A stretch of DNA of 64,000 nt from Mycobacterium asiaticum (lineage in GTDB: Bacteria > Actinomycetota > Actinomycetes > Mycobacteriales > Mycobacteriaceae). The notes beneath the pieces are model-generated. The model had not been told where the DNA came from. It saw only the letters and a list, made by a program, of their open reading frames with translations, and did not search any database. Below, piece after piece: positions 57,975 through 64,000 of the stretch. The stretch spans positions 21,527 through 85,526 of the forward strand of contig NZ_LZKQ01000331.1 of NCBI RefSeq assembly GCF_001668675.1, in the 5' to 3' direction. The stretch's first letter is position 1, and the number at the start of each line of letters is the position of its first letter. The position numbers and the translations under genes were made by a program.

Positions 57975-58610
57975 ATGGCTATCGTGAATGCCGTGCGCCA
58001 GCCGTCCCGCCGGCCCCGCGGTGAGCCGCGCAGGTTGCTGCTCGACGCGGCACGTGCGCTGTTTGCCCGCCAGGATTACCGCACCACGACGACTCGCGAG
58101 ATCGCCGAGGCCGCTGGCGTTTCCGAATACCTGCTGTTCCGCAACTTCGGTTCGAAGGCCGGACTGTTCCGGGAAGCGCTCGTCCTTCCGTTCACGAACT
58201 TCGTCGACGAGTTCGGACGGACCTGGCAATCGGTCGTCCCGGAAGAGACCGACGAAGAAGAATTGGCCCGGCACTTCGTCGGCCGGCTCTACGACGTGAT
58301 GGTGGAACACCGAGGCCTGCTGCTGACGCTCGCGGCAGCCGAGACGTTCAGCGAGGCGGAGATGACCGACGCCGGCATCGCCGATATCCGGCGTGCCATC
58401 GGGGTGCTCGGCCGAATCAGCGCCGAAGGCATGCAATTACGCGGATTGCGCTCGAGCCAACCAGACCTGCCCGCGCACTCCACGGTCGCCACCATCGTGG
58501 GCATGGTGGCGCTGCGCTCGACGTTCTTCGGCGAGCAACAACCTTCCCGCGACGTGATCGTCGACGAACTGGTGCAAGCGACTCTGCACGGCTTCCTGCA
58601 TCGCCAGTAA
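57975..58610 (+). CDS. TetR-family regulator
   Basis: 211 residues. The HTH is TREIAEAAGVSEYLLFRNFG (about 38-57), after RRLLLDAARALFARQDYRTT. The rest is a helical domain (EEELARHFVGRLYDVMVEHR). It is divergent from the AveC-like copy 3 operon with the perfect palindrome in the gap, and it probably represses both transcripts. The start at 57975 has a weak ribosome site; an internal GTG at 57990 is possible. Confidence 0.88.
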   Translation: MAIVNAVRQPSRRPRGEPRRLLLDAARALFARQDYRTTTTREIAEAAGVSEYLLFRNFGSKAGLFREALVLPFTNFVDEFGRTWQSVVPEETDEEELARHFVGRLYDVMVEHRGLLLTLAAAETFSEAEMTDAGIADIRRAIGVLGRISAEGMQLRGLRSSQPDLPAHSTVATIVGMVALRSTFFGEQQPSRDVIVDELVQATLHGFLHRQ

Positions 58611-58621
58611 CGAGTCCCGGC

Positions 58622-59452
58622 TCAGTGCAACGGTTCTTCGCCGGCGATTACCGTGCGATGCATGAGGCGGCCACTGTCCGCGGCATACGGCAGCGCCCGG
58701 TGCATCGTCCCGGTGTTGTCCCACACGAGCAGGTCACCGACCTGCCACTCGTGCCGGTAGACATAGCGCGGTTGCGTGGCCCAATCACGAAGGCGCGCAA
58801 GCAGTGCGCGACTCTCCTCTACCGAGAGGCCGAGCACGTAATCCGCGGTCGCGCCGAGCAGCAGCGACTTGCGGCCGGACCGGTGCGTCCAGACCAACGG
58901 GCACGACTTCGTCGGAGACTTCTGCCAAAAGCAGACTTCCTCGTAACTCATTTCGGGACGTACGTAGTACTGCGACCGCTCGGCACTGTGGACCACCCGA
59001 AGGTCGGCGATGGCCGCCTTGTCGGCATCGGGCAGATCCTCGTATGCGGCGTAGGTGTTGCAGAATTCGGTTTGTCCGCCGGAATCTGACAACGTGATCG
59101 CCCGCAGCACGGTGGCGAGATTGGGATAGGGCTGCAGCGAGCCGTCGAAATGCCAGAACATCGAACCCTTGAGGTACTCGGCGCGCTGATTCACCCGCTG
59201 ATCGAGTGAAATCTTGTAGATGCCGTCCTCGCCCTCGTTCTGCACAATGCTGCCAAGGGATTTGGCGATGGTGACCTGCTGCTCATCGCTGATCTGCAGG
59301 CCGCGAAAGAAGACCACTCCGCGCCGCCCCAGCGTGGCCCGGATGGCCCCGGCCGCGCTGCCACTGAGCAACGTCTGCAGGTCTGTCCTGATCTCGCTGC
59401 CGATCAGCGGTGTGCGGTTGATGATTTCGAGCCGTGCGGTGGACAGTCCCAT
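58622..59452 (-). CDS. TauD/TfdA-family 2-oxoglutarate dioxygenase
   Basis: 276 residues from the ATG at 59452 (MGLSTARLEIINRTPLIGSE). The iron triad is in SMFWHFDGSLQPYPN (H-x-D) near residue 100 and TMHRALPY (distal His) near 250, with the 2-oxoglutarate Arg in HRTVIAG. GRRGVVFFRGL is the family N-terminal strand. It hydroxylates an unknown substrate using O2 and 2-oxoglutarate. Third gene of an operon with a Rieske oxygenase and a small orphan protein. All ligands are present. Confidence 0.9.
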   Translation of the reverse strand: MGLSTARLEIINRTPLIGSEIRTDLQTLLSGSAAGAIRATLGRRGVVFFRGLQISDEQQVTIAKSLGSIVQNEGEDGIYKISLDQRVNQRAEYLKGSMFWHFDGSLQPYPNLATVLRAITLSDSGGQTEFCNTYAAYEDLPDADKAAIADLRVVHSAERSQYYVRPEMSYEEVCFWQKSPTKSCPLVWTHRSGRKSLLLGATADYVLGLSVEESRALLARLRDWATQPRYVYRHEWQVGDLLVWDNTGTMHRALPYAADSGRLMHRTVIAGEEPLH

Positions 59453-59454
59453 GA

Positions 59455-59778
59455 TCAGCTCAGCCTGGTGAGGATGGTGTTCGCCGAATGCTTGACTCGC
59501 GGTTGTCGCCACAACTCGACCGCCAGAGACACGGTGATCAGGGAGTACAACAGGTTGCGCAGGTTCGCGACATCCTCGGGCAGCGGTTCGGAATAGTCGA
59601 ACTTGTCGATATAGGCGACCGCCTCTTCGGCGTGTGGGAACACTTCGTCGTAGAACGCCTGGATCTCGGCCATCGAGCTGTTGACGCGTTTCACGTAGCG
59701 CTCGTGCCCGTCCTCGATGGCCCACTCCGCGACCAAGTGTTCGAGAGCGGAAAACTCCGGCGGCAGCGTGGTATTCAT
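59455..59778 (-). CDS. Orphan protein between Rieske and TauD genes
   Basis: 107 residues: ALEHLVAEWAIEDGHERYVK, FYDEVFPHAEEAVAYIDKFD and YSLITVSLAVELWRQPRVKH. All-alpha, soluble, with His/Glu-rich helices. It overlaps the Rieske stop by 4 bases and ends 2 bases before the TauD start, so all three are one unit. No family is recognised; it could be a small subunit or helper of one of the oxygenases. Confidence 0.65.
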   Translation of the reverse strand: MNTTLPPEFSALEHLVAEWAIEDGHERYVKRVNSSMAEIQAFYDEVFPHAEEAVAYIDKFDYSEPLPEDVANLRNLLYSLITVSLAVELWRQPRVKHSANTILTRLS

Positions 59779-61061
59779 CGGTCAACCGCTGCCCGAGCCC
59801 GCTCACCGGCTGTCACGTAGTCGCCGACCACCTTGTGCAGGTGGCGCAACAGGATCTCCTCGTCGTTCATCGTGAAGTGCGTGAGTACGCCACTGTTGAG
59901 CATCGCCTGCAGACCTTCGGACGGGCTGGCGTCTTCCAGGATGATGTCGTTGAGGAAAGTCACCGTCAGCTCCTGACCGAGCCGCTCCTTGTGGGTCTTG
60001 GGTGGCTGGTAGAACATCTCGGCTTCGAAGATGTGCGAGTGCGGACCCGTCGGCCAATGGGTGTGCGTGCTGAATCCCGAGGCACCGAAGATCAGCACGA
60101 AGTTCGGGAAGAACTGAAAGGAATCGAAGCCGTACTTTTCCGACTGCGTGGGATTCAGACCCGCCGGCATGGGGCCGCGATCGGTTCGCTTGTGCCACGG
60201 GCCTGCAGCGCTTGCTTCCATCACGCATTCGATCGGCTTTGAGTATGGCGTTTTCTGCGACGGCTCCCCGGAAAACGAGAACATTCGGTGCGGTCCGCTG
60301 AGCTGATAGGCCAACGCGTCGGTAAACGGGTTCGGCTGGTCGAACGCCTCTCTGGCCTCGGCCGTGAGAGCACCGAATGAAGCGGCGTGCAGGTAGGGGC
60401 CGTGATAACTCTCGGCGAAGCCGTCGAGGAAGATCTTCCAGTTGCACTGCAACTCCACCGTGAACCGGTATACCTGGTGCGGACCGGCGAAGGGGTAACC
60501 CTCGATGCCATGGGCCAGCTCGCCGAGGTAGGAGCGCAGCGGCTCGGTGTTGTGCGGGTTGAGGTTGATGAAGATGAAACCTTCCCATACCTCGCACTGG
60601 ATTCCGGGCACCCGGCAGCTGTCCGCATCGAAGTCCAGCAGCAGGTCCTTGCGGGTCGCAGCGTGCAGGGAGCCGTCCAGGTTGTACCGCCAGCCATGGA
60701 AACGGCAGTACAGCAAGGGCGCTCGGCCCTGGACCTCGTGGAACGGATCGTCCTGCCACAGCAACTTGTTGCCGCGGTGCGGACAGATGTTATGGAAGGC
60801 GCGGATGATGTCGTCCTTGCCGCGCACGATGATGACCGAGGTGTTGAGGAACTGGAGTTCGCGGGTGAAATAGCTGCCGGCGCGCGGCACCCGTTCCACG
60901 CGTCCGACATAGAGCCAGGTCTTCTTGAAGACGTGCTCGCGTTCCTTTTCGTAGAACTCCGGCGACACGCAGTCTTCCAGCGACACCTGGCCACGTCCCA
61001 GCTCCGGGTAGGCGTCGGTCCAGTGTCCACTTGCCGGCTTGCTCAGTACGTAGCGACCCAT
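59775..61061 (-). CDS. Rieske ring-hydroxylating-type oxygenase, large subunit
   Basis: 428 residues from the ATG at 61061 (MGRYVLSKPASGHWTDAYPE), behind GAGGAGG. The Rieske motif is CPHRGNKLLW with YCRFHGWRYNLDG near residues 90-120. The catalytic iron region is DGFAESYHGPYLHAASFG near 210. It resembles the oxygenase component of aromatic or choline-type dioxygenases; the substrate is unknown. No reductase or beta subunit is nearby. It opens an operon with the orphan protein and the TauD enzyme, divergent from a LysR gene. Confidence 0.9.
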   Translation of the reverse strand: MGRYVLSKPASGHWTDAYPELGRGQVSLEDCVSPEFYEKEREHVFKKTWLYVGRVERVPRAGSYFTRELQFLNTSVIIVRGKDDIIRAFHNICPHRGNKLLWQDDPFHEVQGRAPLLYCRFHGWRYNLDGSLHAATRKDLLLDFDADSCRVPGIQCEVWEGFIFINLNPHNTEPLRSYLGELAHGIEGYPFAGPHQVYRFTVELQCNWKIFLDGFAESYHGPYLHAASFGALTAEAREAFDQPNPFTDALAYQLSGPHRMFSFSGEPSQKTPYSKPIECVMEASAAGPWHKRTDRGPMPAGLNPTQSEKYGFDSFQFFPNFVLIFGASGFSTHTHWPTGPHSHIFEAEMFYQPPKTHKERLGQELTVTFLNDIILEDASPSEGLQAMLNSGVLTHFTMNDEEILLRHLHKVVGDYVTAGERARAAVDR

Positions 61062-61141
61062 GAGGCCTGCCTCCTCTCGGCCCCGATCCCACTCCCGGGG
61101 AGAAGTTAGCACTTGACCAGTTGCGCAAATAGGCCTTCACT

Positions 61142-61158
61142 TGCAACACCCTGTTGCA
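61142..61158. promoter_or_regulatory. LysR-type binding site candidate
   Basis: TGCAAC-ACCCT-GTTGCA is a perfect 6-bp inverted repeat. A second palindrome, TTGCGCAA (61121-61128), lies 14 bases to its left. Both sit between the divergent LysR and Rieske genes, the usual location for LysR activator and autoregulation sites. Confidence 0.65.
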
Positions 61159-61174
61159 TTTTCGGAACGCCACC

Positions 61175-62095
61175 ATGAAACAAAACTTGCCGTTCGACCT
61201 CGATGCCCTGCTGGTATTCGGCAAGGTGGTCGAGTGCCGGAGCCTGTCTAAGGCGGCGACGCTGCTGGGGATGCCGAAATCGACCGTCAGCCGCAAGCTC
61301 AGCAAGCTGGAGGCCGACCTCGGAATCAAGCTGCTCCGGAAAAACACCCATCAACTCTCGGTGACTGATCTCGGCGAGAAGATCTACTGCCACGGCGTGA
61401 ACATCCTTGCCGAGGCCAACGAGGTCCGCGCACTGGTGGAGGAGAGCAAGCAGGAACCGCACGGTGAGCTGCGCGTGGCGATACCGGTGTTCGTCGGCAT
61501 CGACTACGCCTCGCGGGTCGGTGCCGCGTTCCTGCGCCGCTATCCGAATTCGTGCTTGGATATCCGGTTGGTAGACACCGTCGTTCACCCGGTGCACGAC
61601 GGGTTCGACGTCGTATTCGGCACCGGTCCGCTGCCAGATTCCACCCTGATCGCCCGAAAAGTGTTCAGCCTGCGGCTTTTTCTGTGTGCATCGGCCGACT
61701 TTGTCCGCGCGCTTCCCGAACCCCTCACCACTGCGGCGCAGCTGAAATCCGTGCCCTTCATCGACTGCGGTGTCTGCGAAGGGTCCGGTAAGCTCACGCT
61801 CGCCAAGAACAAGCGGCGCTATGAGCTGACCCCACTGGTCCGGGCCCGCGCCAACAACTATCAGGTCGGCAAACAATACATCCTGCAGGGACTGGGCGTC
61901 GGCGCGATGCCCAACCAGATCATCGTCACGGCCGAGTTGCGCGACGGAAGCATTGTCCCGGTGCTCCCGGACTGGAGCCTGCCCCGCATGGACGTCTACA
62001 TGATCCATCCATTCCAGCTGTCCTTCTCGACGCTGATCAGCGCTTTCTACGAGACGGCGTGCGACATCATCACCGAGAACTCCGCACGGGCGTGA
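61175..62095 (+). CDS. LysR-family transcriptional regulator
   Basis: 306 residues from the ATG at 61175 (MKQNLPFDLDALLVFGKVVE). The winged HTH is LSKAATLLGMPKSTVSRKLS (about 24-43) with LGIKLLRKNTHQLSVTDLGE. The effector domain follows with GELRVAIPVFVGIDYASRVG and the hinge. It is divergent from the Rieske-orphan-TauD operon across about 110 bp with two palindromes, so it is its likely activator. Complete, normal length. Confidence 0.92.
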   Translation: MKQNLPFDLDALLVFGKVVECRSLSKAATLLGMPKSTVSRKLSKLEADLGIKLLRKNTHQLSVTDLGEKIYCHGVNILAEANEVRALVEESKQEPHGELRVAIPVFVGIDYASRVGAAFLRRYPNSCLDIRLVDTVVHPVHDGFDVVFGTGPLPDSTLIARKVFSLRLFLCASADFVRALPEPLTTAAQLKSVPFIDCGVCEGSGKLTLAKNKRRYELTPLVRARANNYQVGKQYILQGLGVGAMPNQIIVTAELRDGSIVPVLPDWSLPRMDVYMIHPFQLSFSTLISAFYETACDIITENSARA

Positions 62096-62098
62096 CCA

Positions 62099-63058
62099 CT
62101 ACAGCTCCGGAATGACCGAGGCGAGGAACTCCTGGGTCCGCCGTCGCGACTGGGCGCGCGCCGGCACGTCGTCACCGAGCGGGACGACGCGGGCCGCCAG
62201 GTCGGTGACGCCGGCATCCCGGTAGCGGCGTAACCGCGCGAGGACGGCCGCCTCGTCCCCGGCCGCCATGGTGTCGCCCACATCCCTGGCGTCACCATGT
62301 TCAAGCAGGCGAACATAATTCGGCGAGAAGTCCGCGTGTCCCAGAACCTCGCTGGCATAGCCGCGCGCCTTCTCCGCCTCGCTGTTGGCGCAGAGGGCGA
62401 CGGGAACACCGGCCACGATCCGCGGCTCGGGACCTCCGGCGGCCGCGGCGGCGATGTGTGGCACCACATGAGCCCGGATGGCCCGCTCGTCGGCCATCCA
62501 CAGGATGGTGCCGGCCGTGCGCTCGCCGGCGATACGCAGCATCTTCGGCCCCAGCGCCGCCAACAGGACGGGCATCTGGAAGCCGTCGGCGACATCGACG
62601 CTGGAATGAACGCGGTAGCTGTCGTTCTCCACGTGGACCGAACCGACGCCTTCGAATGCCGCCTTCAGCACGTCGAGATAGTCACTGACCAAATGCGCCG
62701 GCCGGTCATAGGGCAACCCAAGCTGCCCGGTGACGATCCAGTGATGGGAGGGGCCGATGCCGAGCGTGAACCTGCCGCCGCACGCCACCTGGGTGGTCAG
62801 TGCCTGCTGGGCCATGGCCATGGGATGGCGCGTCTGGATCGGCACGACGGCCGTACCCAACTCGATACGGTCGGTGGCCTGGCCCAGCACGGTGAGGGCG
62901 GTCATCGCATCCAGGTAACCCGGCACCTGTGGCATCCAAAACGACTGGAAGCCAAGGCTTTCGGCGCGCATAGCGTCGTCGATCAGCCCGGCCACCCGGT
63001 CGGCACGCGGGCGCTCCTTGTCGGAGCCGACCATCAGACCAACGCGCACGACACCCAC
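62099..63058 (-). CDS. LLM-class F420-dependent oxidoreductase
   Basis: 319 residues. RVGLMVGSDKERPRADRVAG, SFWMPQVPGYLDAMTALTVL, IELGTAVVPIQTRHPMAMAQ and GGRFTLGIGPSHHWIVTGQL form the F420-LLM pattern close to TIGR03564-type proteins. The substrate is unknown. It is convergent with the LysR gene (3 bases between) and follows the upstream hypothetical gene by 3 bases, so it is likely in an operon with it. Confidence 0.88.
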   Translation of the reverse strand: MGVVRVGLMVGSDKERPRADRVAGLIDDAMRAESLGFQSFWMPQVPGYLDAMTALTVLGQATDRIELGTAVVPIQTRHPMAMAQQALTTQVACGGRFTLGIGPSHHWIVTGQLGLPYDRPAHLVSDYLDVLKAAFEGVGSVHVENDSYRVHSSVDVADGFQMPVLLAALGPKMLRIAGERTAGTILWMADERAIRAHVVPHIAAAAAGGPEPRIVAGVPVALCANSEAEKARGYASEVLGHADFSPNYVRLLEHGDARDVGDTMAAGDEAAVLARLRRYRDAGVTDLAARVVPLGDDVPARAQSRRRTQEFLASVIPEL

Positions 63059-63061
63059 CGA

Positions 63062-63808
63062 TCAGGGCACATAGCGATCCCACTGGTAGGGCACGACGAC
63101 GTGAAACGGTGCGGCCAGCAGCGCTTCGGTGCCCGACGCACGCCAGCCGGCTTCGAGTGCCGGGGCCAGGTGCCCGGTCGTGGCCACCGGGTCGCCGTCC
63201 AGGAAGCAATAGCTGATCCACTGGGCGGGTTCTTGCGCCGCGGACCAGACGCCCGCCACCCCGTCGATGTCGGCCAGCCCGTCGCTCGGCGCGGTCCCCC
63301 GCTCGACCAGCAGGAAGACTCCCCGCAGCGGTAGCCACGGCAGCACGTCGGCGCCAACCATGACCCGCGGAGCGGCGGACTTGCGCCCCACCTCGTACAC
63401 CCCTCGTTGCACCGGCGGCAGCAACGGCATCATCCGCCCGGCGTCGCGCAACGCCCTGCCGAGCTCGGTGAACGCCTCCAGCCCGCCGCGGTCGCTGAAG
63501 AAGTATGTCATCACATGGTCGACGGGATCGAAAGGCTCCCGGCTGACCACCCGAGCCGACCGGCACTCAGGCGTGGACACCAAACGCAGGGACGCACGCA
63601 GGCTTGGCAGGCGGTATTGCTCGGGACGGTGATCCAGCGAGTGCCAGCGCAGGTAGTCCGCGTCGGCGCCGTCCGGATGGCGCTTCGCCATGGAAACGAA
63701 CAGTGTGCTGATGTTGCCGTTGCCGGCGGCAAGGATACCGACGGCCTCGTCGGTGGGCGTGCCTATTCCTGGACGTCTGTCGGGTCCTCGCGATCGTCCG
63801 GCGAACAC
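63062..63808 (-). CDS. Hypothetical protein with dimeric alpha-beta barrel-like features
   Basis: 248 residues in the longest frame; the start is uncertain. The GTG at 63808 overlaps the preceding gene by 46 bases, and the next good ATG is at 63691 (MAKRHPDGADADYL). ADYLRWHSLDHRPEQYRLPS recalls EthD-like dimeric barrels, and two such halves may be present (FVSMAKRH..., then RGVFLLVERGT...). Soluble. It is 3 bases upstream of the LLM gene. Function unknown. Confidence 0.6.
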   Translation of the reverse strand: MFAGRSRGPDRRPGIGTPTDEAVGILAAGNGNISTLFVSMAKRHPDGADADYLRWHSLDHRPEQYRLPSLRASLRLVSTPECRSARVVSREPFDPVDHVMTYFFSDRGGLEAFTELGRALRDAGRMMPLLPPVQRGVYEVGRKSAAPRVMVGADVLPWLPLRGVFLLVERGTAPSDGLADIDGVAGVWSAAQEPAQWISYCFLDGDPVATTGHLAPALEAGWRASGTEALLAAPFHVVVPYQWDRYVP

Positions 63809-64000
63809 GAGGGAAGCTTATGCAGTGCGTCGGGATCGGGGTCGGCCGCCTGCAGGTACGGGCGGCCGTCGTCTGCGGTGGCGACCCGGATTGGAATCTC
63901 GGCGCCATCCGCGCAGTCGGGTTCCACGTAGAGCTCGAGTTCGCCGGAGCCGACGAACAATACGGCGTCGTCCGCGGAGAGTTTCCAGGGGTGGCCATCG
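63763..64000 (-). CDS. C-terminal end of a gene cut by the right edge
   Basis: A stop-free minus-strand frame of 79 codons enters from the right edge and ends with TAG at 63763-63765. It reads DGHPWKLSADDAVLFVGSGE, then LELYVEPDCADG and AEIPIRVATADDGRPYLQAA, ending in an acidic tail (DPTDVQE). Its codon bias looks real. No domain can be named. It overlaps the start region of the next gene downstream. Confidence 0.55.
   Translation of the reverse strand, partial: DGHPWKLSADDAVLFVGSGELELYVEPDCADGAEIPIRVATADDGRPYLQAADPDPDALHKLPSCSPDDREDPTDVQE

Noticed and set aside
1..64000. CRISPR arrays, rRNA genes, riboswitches
   Set aside because: No regularly spaced direct repeats, no rRNA-like sequence and no fluoride-type riboswitch before crcB were seen on reading.

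Overview
The window is GC-rich chromosomal DNA from a mycobacterium, most likely a non-tuberculous species. Reasons: mycobacterium-type families throughout (five luciferase-like F420 enzymes, a Ddn-like F420 protein, a mycofactocin-type SDR, DUF732, LppP/LprE and AveC-like proteins, MpaB/DUF2236), frequent GTG starts, and a block at 13.6-22.3 kb (pgm, crcB, crcB, DUF190, DUF488, citE-like, SRPBCC, sulfatase, LLM) whose order matches, as I remember it, M. tuberculosis Rv3068c-Rv3079c. Family assignments come from reading motifs by eye; no database was searched.

Layout. 0-2 kb: a FAD oxidoreductase cut by the left edge, divergent from a membrane protein, then a helicase-associated-domain remnant. 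2-6 kb: a serine recombinase behind res-like repeats, and a cyclase-ATPase regulator with a frameshifted 3' end. 6-12.3 kb: a decaying integrative element beside tRNA-Ala(GGC). It holds an IS30-family insertion, a primase-helicase damaged at both ends, an integrase, a small control-type gene and an excisionase. A 1,812-bp internal inversion (10221-12032) has cut both int and xis; flipping it back on paper restores both reading frames exactly. 12.3-22.8 kb: conserved core genes. 22.8-32.4 kb: small F420-type oxidoreductases, a TetR-controlled mycofactocin SDR plus P450 pair, an SPFH protein, a patatin phospholipase and SDR/LLM enzymes.

32.4-39 kb holds an unusual four-gene operon (AveC-like membrane protein, MoxR/CbbQ-type AAA ATPase, VWA protein, extended SDR) facing a TetR regulator. 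A second AveC-like gene beyond the regulator carries the same operator/promoter sequence. 39-46.8 kb: LLM, hemerythrin, SelO, and a long minus-strand run (TetR, tocopherol-cyclase-like, DUF808, VOC, SDR, CMD). 46.9-49 kb: a KshA-like Rieske oxygenase with a DapB-like dehydrogenase, divergent from that TetR. 49.5-53.2 kb: an MDR/LLM/acyl-CoA-dehydrogenase-like operon with an HxlR regulator. 53.2-57.9 kb: MpaB flanked by two related small membrane proteins, an ArsR-VOC pair, cell-wall and secreted proteins, and a third, divergent AveC-like gene. 58-64 kb: a TetR, a Rieske-orphan-TauD operon under a divergent LysR, an LLM gene, and two hypothetical genes, the last cut by the right edge.

The second half reads as several small catabolic or modifying operons (steroid, terpenoid or lipid substrates are plausible), each with its own regulator and a recognisable inverted-repeat operator. 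The most unusual items are the int/xis inversion and the AveC/MoxR/VWA operon.
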